A stretch of 5,493 nt of DNA. Source: Rubrobacter sp. GTDB taxonomy: Bacteria > Actinomycetota > Rubrobacteria > Rubrobacterales > Rubrobacteraceae. The translations under genes and the position numbers were made by a program. Shown here piece after piece: positions 1 to 5,232 of the stretch; position 1 is the first letter of the stretch, and each line of letters starts with the position of its first letter. The notes beneath the pieces are model-generated. The model was given only the letters and a program-made list of their open reading frames with translations. It was not told where the DNA came from and did not search any database. Where the stretch lies: positions 4,627 to 10,119 of the forward strand of contig JADDPY010000266.1 of the NCBI GenBank assembly GCA_016781635.1, given 5' to 3'.

Positions 1-144
1 GGCATCGTCTACGACACCGTCGCCTACTTCGACTCGATGTACAAGATCAAGCAACTCTCCCGCAAGCACGACGCCGTCATGGGCTACGGCCACGACGCCG
101 AAGCTTTCCAAGCCCTCAAGAAGGCCCCCGAGTACTACGAGTAG
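1..144 (+). CDS. N-acyl homoserine lactonase-family metallo-hydrolase (AiiA/AttM type), C-terminal fragment
   Basis: Only the last 47 codons are present, in frame 1 from the window edge to a TAG stop. The fragment contains a Gly-His-Asp triad (fragment residues 30-32), followed 11 residues later by Pro-Glu-Tyr (43-45) just before the C-terminus. This layout is the typical end of AiiA/AttM lactonases of the metallo-beta-lactamase fold, where the His of GHD is the last metal ligand. Known members open acyl-homoserine lactones, and the AttM/BlcC branch also opens gamma-butyrolactone to 4-hydroxybutyrate in the cytoplasm. The main HxHxDH metal motif lies outside the window, so substrate and integrity cannot be judged. 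It converges on a HOT-type alcohol dehydrogenase across a shared terminator. That pairing recalls the lactonase plus Fe-type alcohol dehydrogenase of the Agrobacterium blc operon, but here the genes are convergent. Another hydrolase of the same fold is possible. Confidence 0.72.
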   Translation, partial: GIVYDTVAYFDSMYKIKQLSRKHDAVMGYGHDAEAFQALKKAPEYYE

Positions 145-147
145 AAA

Positions 148-178
148 AAGGGGGCCGGGCTTCATGCCCGGCCCCCTT
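148..178. terminator. Intrinsic terminator between convergent genes, strongest for the minus strand
   Basis: A perfect inverted repeat has arms at 148-160 and 166-178, with a 5-nt loop at 161-165. The 11 inner pairs are all G-C and are extended by two A-T pairs. Read on the minus strand, the hairpin is followed by a T-run made by the A's at 145-149, so it is a classical rho-independent terminator for the dehydrogenase gene, whose stop lies about 26 nt upstream. Read on the plus strand, it follows the lactonase stop by 3 nt but is trailed only by TT-CC, so termination in that direction is probably weaker. Confidence 0.88.
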
Positions 179-203
179 CCTGGCAGACCGCTGACTAGCT
201 CTC

Positions 204-1490
204 TTACCAGTTCTCCATCGACTCGCGCAAGATGTTCGCAAGGTCGTCTTCGGTGACGTCCTTCGGGGCGCCCACGAGGAGGCGCTGCTGCTTCATCGCG
301 CCCTCGATGAGAGCGTCGATGTCGCTCTCGTCGTAACCGAGCTCGCGCACGCCCTTCGGGGCGCCCACGTCCTTCATAATCTGGATAATGATCTCCGGGA
401 GCGTGTTCTCGTCGGCGTTCTTTATCTTCTCACCGGCGAGAAGCTCGGCGACCTCGCGGTGGCGCTCCGGCATGGCGCTGTACGTAAACCGGAAGGCGGC
501 CGGAGCCGTGACGATCACGGACCAGCCGTGCGGTACGAACGGGTGATCCTTGGGGTAACCCTCGGGCTCGTAGACGTGCTTGAGGCCAGCGATCGGGTAG
601 GCGCAGGCGTGCGGGATGTGGACGCCCGCGGAGCCGAAGCCGACACCGGCGAGCGAGGCCCCGAGCATCATGGCACCCCGCGCTTCGACATCCTCGCCGT
701 TGTGCACCGCGCGACGGAGGTATTTTCCGCCGAACTCCAGGGCCTTCGCGCTCCACATGTCGGCGATCGGGTTGGCCCCCTGGTAAGGCGGACGATCGTT
801 TGGGTTGTCGACCTTCGGGCGCTCGTTGTAGGGCTTGGTGAGGTAGGACTCGGCGGCGTGACAGACCACGTCGAGGCCACAGGAGGAGGTGACCTCGGAC
901 GGCATCGTCATCGTCAGGAGCGGGTCGACGACGCCCCGGTCCGGGCGCATGTACTGGTGCGAGATGCCGGTCTTCACCTTCTGATCCGGGATGTCCAGGA
1001 TGGCTACTGTGGTGGCCTCGGCCCCCGTCCCCGCGGTCGTCGGGACCGCGAGCAGGGGCTTCAGGGGGCTCGGCGGCTTCTTACCGCCGCCGACGGGGGC
1101 GTTGACATAGTCCATGATCTCGCCGCCGTGCGTGGCGATAAGGTCGGAGACCTTGGCGGTGTCGATGCTGGAGCCGCCCCCCACCGCGACGAACCCGTCG
1201 AAGTTGCCGTCCCGGGCGAAGTCCGCCGCGGCCTGCAGCGAGTCGGCCGTCGGCTCGACCCGGGAGCCGTCCCAGACCTCGACCTCTATCCCCTCCGCCT
1301 CTATAAGCTCCCGTATGTGCGGCGCGATCCCCGAGGCGACTATCCCGGGGTCCGAGACGAGCATGACCCGCCCGACCCTCATCCGCTTGAGCTCCCAGCC
1401 GACCTCTTCCGAAGCCCCGGGCCCATATTTTATGGGCGTGGCCTCCATGGTAAAGATGTTCTCGTGTCCACCGTTGCCCTGCGTGGCCAT
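204..1490 (-). CDS. Iron-containing alcohol dehydrogenase, hydroxyacid-oxoacid transhydrogenase (HOT/ADHFE1) type
   Basis: The 428-residue protein spans a complete group III (Fe-type) alcohol dehydrogenase. The nucleotide-binding motif GGGSSID is at 104-110 and is followed by TAK. The PTTAGTGAEAT motif is at 150-160. The metal ligands can be read as D207, H211 (D-x3-H), H294 and H321 (PHG). The position that is a second His in FucO-like enzymes (HGMAHP) is Tyr298 here, and the stretch around 306-332 (DHPFVPHG, then a Ser-Val-x-x-Thr-x-Pro run) resembles animal ADHFE1. Characterised HOT enzymes oxidise 4-hydroxybutyrate to succinate semialdehyde while reducing 2-oxoglutarate to D-2-hydroxyglutarate, using tightly bound NAD(H). 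The Fe-ADH assignment is nearly certain; the HOT activity is inferred from subfamily likeness. The start is supported by AGGAGG at 1497-1502, six nt upstream of the ATG. No signal peptide is seen, so it should be cytoplasmic. The gene is monocistronic between its own promoter and terminator. Confidence 0.93.
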   Translation of the reverse strand: MATQGNGGHENIFTMEATPIKYGPGASEEVGWELKRMRVGRVMLVSDPGIVASGIAPHIRELIEAEGIEVEVWDGSRVEPTADSLQAAADFARDGNFDGFVAVGGGSSIDTAKVSDLIATHGGEIMDYVNAPVGGGKKPPSPLKPLLAVPTTAGTGAEATTVAILDIPDQKVKTGISHQYMRPDRGVVDPLLTMTMPSEVTSSCGLDVVCHAAESYLTKPYNERPKVDNPNDRPPYQGANPIADMWSAKALEFGGKYLRRAVHNGEDVEARGAMMLGASLAGVGFGSAGVHIPHACAYPIAGLKHVYEPEGYPKDHPFVPHGWSVIVTAPAAFRFTYSAMPERHREVAELLAGEKIKNADENTLPEIIIQIMKDVGAPKGVRELGYDESDIDALIEGAMKQQRLLVGAPKDVTEDDLANILRESMENW

Positions 1491-1496
1491 CGCGAT

Positions 1497-1505
1497 CCTC
1501 CTCCT
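1497..1505 (-). promoter_or_regulatory. Shine-Dalgarno site of the HOT-type dehydrogenase
   Basis: On the minus strand this reads AGGAGGAGG, a very strong ribosome binding site. The proximal AGGAGG ends six nt before the ATG at 1490-1488. It fixes the start and gives the 428-residue product. Confidence 0.85.
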
Positions 1506-1540
1506 CTTATTCTGGAGTTTCCCCCCACCGTACGCCCGGC

Positions 1541-1569
1541 AATATAACGATGGGGGAATCCTGCGGCAA
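1541..1569 (-). promoter_or_regulatory. Sigma70-like promoter of the HOT-type dehydrogenase
   Basis: Read on the minus strand, a -35 box TTGCCG (1569-1564) is separated by exactly 17 nt from a -10 box TATATT (1546-1541). The matches to TTGACA and TATAAT are 4/6 and 5/6. Transcription would start near 1534, giving a leader of roughly 45 nt with the strong ribosome site near its end. The promoter lies in the 227-bp gap after the upstream depolymerase gene, so the dehydrogenase can be expressed independently of it. This is prediction from sequence only. Confidence 0.6.
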
Positions 1570-1690
1570 CCGCGGCTCCTCTACCCGGCAAACCACGACC
1601 ATAACGGGCACTCCCCTCGACCGGGCAGCGGTATTGAGCAGTCCGACACCGACTTTTTAAAAGCCGAGCACCGGAGATCTCGAGGGGTGT

Positions 1691-1707
1691 GGGAAGTCCG
1701 GCTTCCC
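1691..1707 (-). terminator. Possible weak hairpin after the depolymerase gene
   Basis: A 6-bp inverted repeat (GGGAAG at 1691-1696, CTTCCC at 1702-1707, loop 1697-1701) starts 10 nt past the depolymerase stop codon. No T-run follows it on the minus strand, so it is at most a weak or factor-assisted terminator. A separate T-rich block lies at about 1652-1662, further downstream. Some read-through into the dehydrogenase gene is therefore possible. Confidence 0.25.
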
Positions 1708-1717
1708 CGTGGCGGGC

Positions 1718-2602
1718 TTACCGGCTGTTCTCGCGGAAAAAGCGGATCATCTCTTCGGAGGCGTCCGGACCCCTGGCATCCGTATAGGTCCCCATCGCGC
1801 TGCCCCCCGACCATGCGTGACCCATCCTGTGGACGACCCACCTCTCCACAGCCGCTCCGCTCCCGCCAGCATAAACGTACCTGGTGTACCTGTGCCCGCC
1901 AGAGGCCCGGCCCTGGATAACCTCCGTTGGCCCGATTCTAGCGCCCTCGGGCCCGTCTGCGTGTTCGCCCGCTCTATCCAGCCACTCGTGGGCCCGGTCG
2001 CTGTTGGCAACGTTAACGGTTGCGTCGGCGTCCCCGTGAAACACGATCGTCGGTACGGCCCCGCCGGAGACGAGCGCACCGGCCCTCATGGCCGTGACGG
2101 AAGAGTAGAAGCTGTGCGCGGCCTTGTACCCGAGGCCAGAATGTACGCCAACGGCGGCGTAGAGGTCCGGGTAAGTCTCCCCCATGACGCCCGCCATCGC
2201 CCCTCCGGCCGACATCCCGGCGACGTACACGCAGCCGGGGTCTATCTCGTAATCCTCGGCGACGGCCTGCGTCACCCCGGCGATGATCGCGGGCTCCCCT
2301 CTACCCTTCTCCTGGTGGTGGGGGTCCTGCCAGTTCCAACAGCCAAGCTTATGGGCGTACACCGACTGGGCCGGATAAAGAACGAGGAAGTTCTCCCGCT
2401 CGGCTATCTCGTTCATTCTGGTGCCGGCGGCAAAAGCATCCCGACCCTGCATGCAGCCGTGGAGCATAACGACCAGAGCGGTCCGCCTCTCCCGGTCACC
2501 CTGCGGCACGTACAGCTTGTACGAGCGCTTTTCGGCACCGGAGTTATAGGAGCCGACGAGAGTAACACCTCCCGCCACCTTCGAAGTTTCCGCTACAGTC
2601 AT
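1718..2602 (-). CDS. PHB depolymerase-family esterase (alpha/beta hydrolase), probably intracellular
   Basis: With the start at 2602 the product has 294 residues, typical for the single catalytic domain of the short-chain-length PHA depolymerase/esterase family. The oxyanion segment HGCMQ is at 48-52, the nucleophile elbow GMSAGG at 129-134 has Ser131, the acid is probably Asp193 in HGDAD (189-193), and the catalytic His is His262 in GHAWSGG. The family's CWNW segment is at 88-91, and C50 and C88 match conserved family cysteines. The enzyme would hydrolyse ester bonds of poly(3-hydroxybutyrate) or related polymers or oligomers. The N-terminus is polar with no hydrophobic stretch, so no secretion signal is seen. 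This suggests a cytoplasmic, granule-acting enzyme like the PhaZd proteins of Ralstonia. An upstream GTG at 2632 would add ten residues, but ATG 2602 has the ribosome site. The gene is divergent from an acyl-CoA ligase. A feruloyl-esterase-like activity on other esters remains possible. Confidence 0.9.
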   Translation of the reverse strand: MTVAETSKVAGGVTLVGSYNSGAEKRSYKLYVPQGDRERRTALVVMLHGCMQGRDAFAAGTRMNEIAERENFLVLYPAQSVYAHKLGCWNWQDPHHQEKGRGEPAIIAGVTQAVAEDYEIDPGCVYVAGMSAGGAMAGVMGETYPDLYAAVGVHSGLGYKAAHSFYSSVTAMRAGALVSGGAVPTIVFHGDADATVNVANSDRAHEWLDRAGEHADGPEGARIGPTEVIQGRASGGHRYTRYVYAGGSGAAVERWVVHRMGHAWSGGSAMGTYTDARGPDASEEMIRFFRENSR

Positions 2603-2608
2603 TAGCAA

Positions 2609-2613
2609 CCTCC
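2609..2613 (-). promoter_or_regulatory. Shine-Dalgarno site that decides the depolymerase start
   Basis: GGAGG on the minus strand ends six nt before ATG 2602. The longer reading frame that begins at GTG 2632 would place this site inside the gene, so the shorter 294-residue protein is preferred. Confidence 0.78.
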
Positions 2614-2706
2614 ATGCTACCCGGCGCCACACCGCGAACCGCGCCCGACCACAAGGAAGGCGTCAAGCCGTCAGAACCCGAGTCTTTCGATCTTTTTTAC
2701 ACGGCG

Positions 2707-2712
2707 GTTATA
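2707..2712 (-). promoter_or_regulatory. Possible -10 element for the depolymerase
   Basis: TATAAC is read on the minus strand in the divergent intergenic region, about 105 nt upstream of ATG 2602. It matches five of six -10 consensus bases. No convincing -35 box lies at 16-18 nt spacing, so the promoter is weakly supported or activator-dependent. Confidence 0.3.
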
Positions 2713-2806
2713 CCCTTCACCCATCTCGCAACACCCCGCCGATGTGACCCACGACACTCCGTCGGCCTGGGGTCGCGCGAAGATCCCCGTTCTCCCGCAC
2801 GGAAAT

Positions 2807-2835
2807 TTGACAGGGCCCCGCATGCAAGAAACAAT
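2807..2835 (+). promoter_or_regulatory. Candidate sigma70-like promoter of the acyl-CoA ligase and VOC genes
   Basis: A perfect -35 consensus TTGACA is at 2807-2812. At 17-nt spacing the -10 position (2830-2835) reads AACAAT, a 4/6 match. An alternative TACGAT at 2835-2840 has 22-nt spacing, too long for standard sigma70. Transcription would start around 2842, leaving a leader of about 30 nt with the ribosome site. The excellent -35 with a poor -10 could mean moderate or regulated strength. Confidence 0.5.
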
Positions 2836-2862
2836 ACGATTTGGGAAAAGGGAGATCCGCTG

Positions 2863-2867
2863 GGAGG
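2863..2867 (+). promoter_or_regulatory. Shine-Dalgarno site that decides the acyl-CoA ligase start
   Basis: GGAGG, within GGGAGGAG, lies six nt before ATG 2874. The upstream in-frame TTG at 2841 has no comparable site, falls at the expected transcription start and would add an uncharacteristic basic tail, so ATG 2874 is chosen. Confidence 0.82.
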
Positions 2868-2873
2868 AGCCGT

Positions 2874-4571
2874 ATGTCGTTTTCCGCTTACGACAGCAAG
2901 CCGTGGTTGAAGTTATACGCGGACCGCGTGCCCGAGGAGTTACCCCTACCGCAGGAAAGCATGGTGGACCTCTTCGAGGCATCGGCGCGACGGGTCCCCG
3001 AGCAGGATGCCATCCGATACTTCGACGCCACGATCTCCTTCGGCAAGCTCGACGACCTCGCCGGCCGTTTCGCCGCCCTACTAGACGTTTACGGCGTCGA
3101 AAAAGGCGATAGGGTAGCCGTTTACACCCAGAACAACCCGCAGTTTCTCATCGCCCAATATGGGGCCTGGAAACGTGGCGCCATCGTCGTCCCTATCAAC
3201 CCGATGCTCAAGAGCCGCGAGCTGGACTACCACCTCAACGACTCGGGCGCGAGGGTGCTGGTAGCCCTCGAAAGCCTGTACCAGGACGTCGCCCGCGGGG
3301 TGGTGCCGGGGACGGGCGTAGAGCATGTTTTGACGACGAGCGAGCTGGACTTCCTGCCGGCCGGGGAGCCTCCGGCCAATCTCCGGGGCGTGCAGCGGCG
3401 GCGCTCCGGTGAGGCCGAAGACCTCGTCGAGGCGCTCGGCGGGGTGGAGCCGTCCCCCTCTGCCCGCGTCCGCGTTTCCGCCGACGACCCGGCCTACCTC
3501 GTCTACACCTCCGGGACTACCGGCAAGCCCAAGGGCGCCATCGAGACGCACTCGAGCATCGCCTTCAACTCCCGGGTGTACCAGGCCTGGATGCAGATAG
3601 GAGACGAGGATTCCGTATTCGGGGTGGCGCCGCTGTTTCACATAACCGGCCTCGTAGGGCACGCGGGGCTCGCCGGGGTGGCCGGCGTCCCGCTCGTTCT
3701 CTTCCACCGCTTCGATGCGGAGGAGGCTTTTCGTTTGATCGAGAAGTGGCGCCCTACCATGACCATCGGCGCGATAACCGCGTTTATCGCGCTCATGAAC
3801 GTGTCGGGCTCCGAGACGCGCGACCTCTCCTCGTTGACTAAGTGCTACAGCGGCGGGGCACCCATAGCGCCGAGCATCACCGAACAGTTTGAAGAGAAGT
3901 TTGGGATCTACGTCCACAACGCCTACGGCCTCACAGAGACCGCCTCCCCCACCCACTTCGTGCCTCTGGGCAAGCACGCGCCGGTCGACGAGGGGACCGG
4001 CGCTCTAGCGATCGGGGTCCCCGTCCCGGGTTGCGAGGCCCGGCTCGTCAGCGTCGAGGATCCATCACTGGCCGTCCCCGTCGGGGAGCCGGGGGAGTTC
4101 GCGGCCCGGGGGCCCATGATCTTCTCCGGCTACTGGAACAAGCCCGGGGAGACGGAGAAGGCCTTCCAGGACGGCTACTTTCTCACCGGCGACGTGGCGG
4201 TCATGGACGAAGACGGCTGGTTCTACGTCGTGGACCGTAAAAAGGACATGATCAACGTCTCCGGCTACAAGGTCTGGCCGCGCGAGGTGGAGGATGTCCT
4301 CTACACCCATCCGCAGGTGAAGGAGGCCGCCGTCGTCGGCGTCCCGAGTGAGTACCGCGGTGAGACCGTAAAGGCCTTTGTCGCTCTCAAGGAAGGAGAC
4401 GGCGTCACCGAGGACGAGCTTATCGCCTACGCCAAGGAACGCATGGCCGACTACAAATACCCCCGCGAGATAGCCTTCCTGGACGAACTCCCGAAGACCG
4501 CCACCGGCAAGTACCTCAGGCGTGAGCTGCGAGATCACGGAGACCGGGAAGGGGCTGCGCATGGAGCGTAA
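2874..4571 (+). CDS. AMP-forming acyl-CoA synthetase (FadD/PimA-like fatty-acid or hydroxyacid CoA ligase)
   Basis: The 565-residue protein has every core motif of the ANL adenylating superfamily. These are the P-loop YTSGTTGKPKG at 211-221, YGLTE at 351-355, TGD at 438-440, the hinge Asp454 followed by RKK, GYKVWPREVE at 464-473, and the catalytic Lys546 in PKTATGK near the C-terminus. The N-terminal KPWLKLY segment (9-15) is typical of FadD-like long-chain ligases. It would join a carboxylic acid to CoA through an acyl-adenylate, with ATP giving AMP and PPi, in the cytoplasm. The chain-length specificity cannot be read from sequence by eye. Its position, divergent from a PHA depolymerase and upstream of a PhaE/phasin-like gene, suggests that it activates released hydroxyacids or fatty acids for storage or beta-oxidation. 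That substrate is an inference. A VOC-fold gene follows within about 20 nt and is probably cotranscribed. Nothing appears broken. Confidence 0.93.
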   Translation: MSFSAYDSKPWLKLYADRVPEELPLPQESMVDLFEASARRVPEQDAIRYFDATISFGKLDDLAGRFAALLDVYGVEKGDRVAVYTQNNPQFLIAQYGAWKRGAIVVPINPMLKSRELDYHLNDSGARVLVALESLYQDVARGVVPGTGVEHVLTTSELDFLPAGEPPANLRGVQRRRSGEAEDLVEALGGVEPSPSARVRVSADDPAYLVYTSGTTGKPKGAIETHSSIAFNSRVYQAWMQIGDEDSVFGVAPLFHITGLVGHAGLAGVAGVPLVLFHRFDAEEAFRLIEKWRPTMTIGAITAFIALMNVSGSETRDLSSLTKCYSGGAPIAPSITEQFEEKFGIYVHNAYGLTETASPTHFVPLGKHAPVDEGTGALAIGVPVPGCEARLVSVEDPSLAVPVGEPGEFAARGPMIFSGYWNKPGETEKAFQDGYFLTGDVAVMDEDGWFYVVDRKKDMINVSGYKVWPREVEDVLYTHPQVKEAAVVGVPSEYRGETVKAFVALKEGDGVTEDELIAYAKERMADYKYPREIAFLDELPKTATGKYLRRELRDHGDREGAAHGA

Positions 4572-4596
4572 GCCACAGCTTCGGGCGTGCGCGTGA
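4561..4596 (+). other. Possible 11-codon coupling mini-ORF between ligase and VOC gene
   Basis: An ATG at 4561, inside the end of the ligase gene but in another frame, is preceded by purine-rich GGGAAGGGG at 4546-4554 with 6-nt spacing. It runs 11 codons to a TGA at 4594-4596. That TGA overlaps the GTG start of the VOC gene (4593) in a four-base GTGA. The VOC start has no good ribosome site of its own, so termination of this mini-ORF could deliver ribosomes to it. It may equally be chance. Confidence 0.25.
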
Positions 4597-4976
4597 AGCT
4601 CGATCATTGCGTGATCCACGTCTCAAACTGGGAACGCTCGAACGCCTTCTATCGGGACGTGCTCGAAGCCGAGATTGTCCCGGCGGGCTCCCGCTGGGCG
4701 TACCGCTTCGGCGGGGAGCAACTCAACGTTCACGGCCCGGGCGTGGAGTCACAACCGGTCGCGAAGAGGCCCGTCCCCCCTGGCGGGAGCGACCTGTGCT
4801 TCGAGTGGCCCGGCCCCATCCGGGACGCGGAAGCTCACCTGAAGCGCCGCGGCGTCGAGATCGAACTCGGCCCCACCAGGCGAACCGGCGCAAAGGGCGC
4901 CGGCGCGAGCGTCTACTTCCGGGACCCCGACGGCTCACTCCTCGAGTTCATCTCGTACGCCGACGGACCCGATTAG
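4593..4976 (+). CDS. VOC (glyoxalase/bleomycin-resistance fold) family protein
   Basis: The product has 127 residues if translation begins at GTG 4593. An in-frame GTG at 4587 would add two residues. Family members usually begin M-K-L-D-H, which favours 4593. The single-domain vicinal oxygen chelate fold is clear: an opening beta strand with His5, the ERSNAFYRDVL helix (14-24), NVHGPG at 45-50 with His47, and FRDPDGSLLEF at 109-119 with Glu118. His5, His47 and Glu118 are the likely metal ligands. The position occupied by a ligand His in FosA-like enzymes lies in the SDLCFEW segment (66-72) and is not His here. Family members include lyases, isomerases, dioxygenases and resistance proteins, so no substrate is assigned. 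Neither start has a good Shine-Dalgarno, consistent with translation coupled to the upstream ligase. Its role in this locus is unknown. Confidence 0.88.
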   Translation: MKLDHCVIHVSNWERSNAFYRDVLEAEIVPAGSRWAYRFGGEQLNVHGPGVESQPVAKRPVPPGGSDLCFEWPGPIRDAEAHLKRRGVEIELGPTRRTGAKGAGASVYFRDPDGSLLEFISYADGPD

Positions 4977-5143
4977 CCGACAAAGCCCCTTCTCCAGAAC
5001 CGTACTCGTAGGCAGGCACTAGCCCACTATATTCCCCCTTCAGCGTCGAGATGGAGGGAGCCCGACACCACCCCAGTCATATCTCGGGCAGGTATGTGCA
5101 CAAGAACTATATGTGTATGCAGGACCGCGGATCGGATTCCTAG

Positions 5144-5149
5144 TATAAT
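5144..5149 (+). promoter_or_regulatory. Consensus -10 box (TATAAT) of the PhaE/phasin-like gene
   Basis: A perfect TATAAT stands out in this GC-rich region, 84 nt upstream of the ATG at 5233. The -35 position at 17-nt spacing (5121-5126, AGGACC) does not match TTGACA, and there is no TG extension. The promoter may depend on an activator or another sigma factor. The start site would be near 5156, giving a leader of about 77 nt. Confidence 0.5.
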
Positions 5150-5167
5150 CCTGGCACGATTGAATCA

Positions 5168-5210
5168 GGCGCTACCTAATAAGAGGTTTCAAGCGCCTTG
5201 CAGGCGGCTT
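5168..5210 (+). promoter_or_regulatory. Two mutually exclusive hairpins in the 5' leader
   Basis: The first hairpin pairs GGCGC (5168-5172) with GCGCC (5193-5197), with an inner ACCT (5174-5177)/AGGT (5184-5187) helix. The second pairs AAGCGCC (5191-5197) with GGCGGCTT (5203-5210), with a one-base bulge and the loop TTGCA. Both use 5193-5197, so only one can form. The second ends six nt before the ribosome site at 5216. A regulatory switch is only a possibility; no known riboswitch class is recognised. Confidence 0.3.
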
Positions 5211-5215
5211 ACGCC

Positions 5216-5222
5216 AGGGAGG
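5216..5222 (+). promoter_or_regulatory. Shine-Dalgarno site of the PhaE/phasin-like gene
   Basis: AGGGAGG lies 10 nt upstream of ATG 5233. The motif is strong and the spacing slightly long. It is the only such site near this frame and supports the chosen start. Confidence 0.7.
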
Positions 5223-5232
5223 TTTGGCAATT

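Larger units (their letters stand above)
2603..2873. other. Divergent intergenic regulatory region (271 bp)
   Basis: This gap separates the start codons of the minus-strand depolymerase and the plus-strand acyl-CoA ligase. It is richer in A/T patches than the flanking genes (2684-2712 and 2801-2850). It holds a plausible plus-strand promoter, a weaker minus-strand -10 element and both ribosome sites. I see no coding potential that starts with a ribosome site and no obvious long palindromic operator. Confidence 0.6.
4977..5232 (+). promoter_or_regulatory. Non-coding leader region before the PhaE/phasin-like gene
   Basis: This 256-bp gap has no convincing gene. It contains an 8-bp palindrome TGTGCACA (5095-5102), a 6-bp inverted repeat with an 18-nt loop (GCCCGA at 5060-5065, TCGGGC at 5084-5089), the consensus -10 at 5144, and the leader hairpins at 5168-5210. 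No T-tailed terminator follows the VOC stop, so read-through from the ligase operon is possible. Confidence 0.5.

Noticed and set aside
459..1547. Long plus-strand frame antisense to the HOT-type dehydrogenase
   Set aside because: It mirrors a complete, motif-rich gene on the other strand. Its Arg/Gly/Val/Asp-rich translation matches no family and reflects the high GC content.
1651..1663. AT-rich palindrome CTTTTTAAAAG as an operator or terminator
   Set aside because: Too short and of low complexity. It is not preceded by a GC-rich stem that would make a proper terminator.
1709..2605. Plus-strand frame opposite the depolymerase
   Set aside because: A shadow of the real gene. No ribosome site and a Pro/Arg/Gly-rich translation without recognisable motifs.
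2603..2632. GTG 2632 as an upstream start of the depolymerase
   Set aside because: The ribosome site GGAGG (2609-2613) is placed for ATG 2602 and would lie inside the longer frame.
2841..2873. TTG 2841 as an upstream start of the acyl-CoA ligase
   Set aside because: ATG 2874 has GGAGG six nt upstream and yields the usual FadD-like N-terminus. The extension would be basic and unlike the family.
3081..3977. Minus-strand frame opposite the acyl-CoA ligase
   Set aside because: It overlaps the P-loop-bearing part of a clear ligase gene, and its translation has no domain I recognise.
5028..5033. TATATT downstream of the VOC gene as a promoter
   Set aside because: No -35 box at a suitable distance. 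The TATAAT at 5144 is closer to the next gene and a better match.
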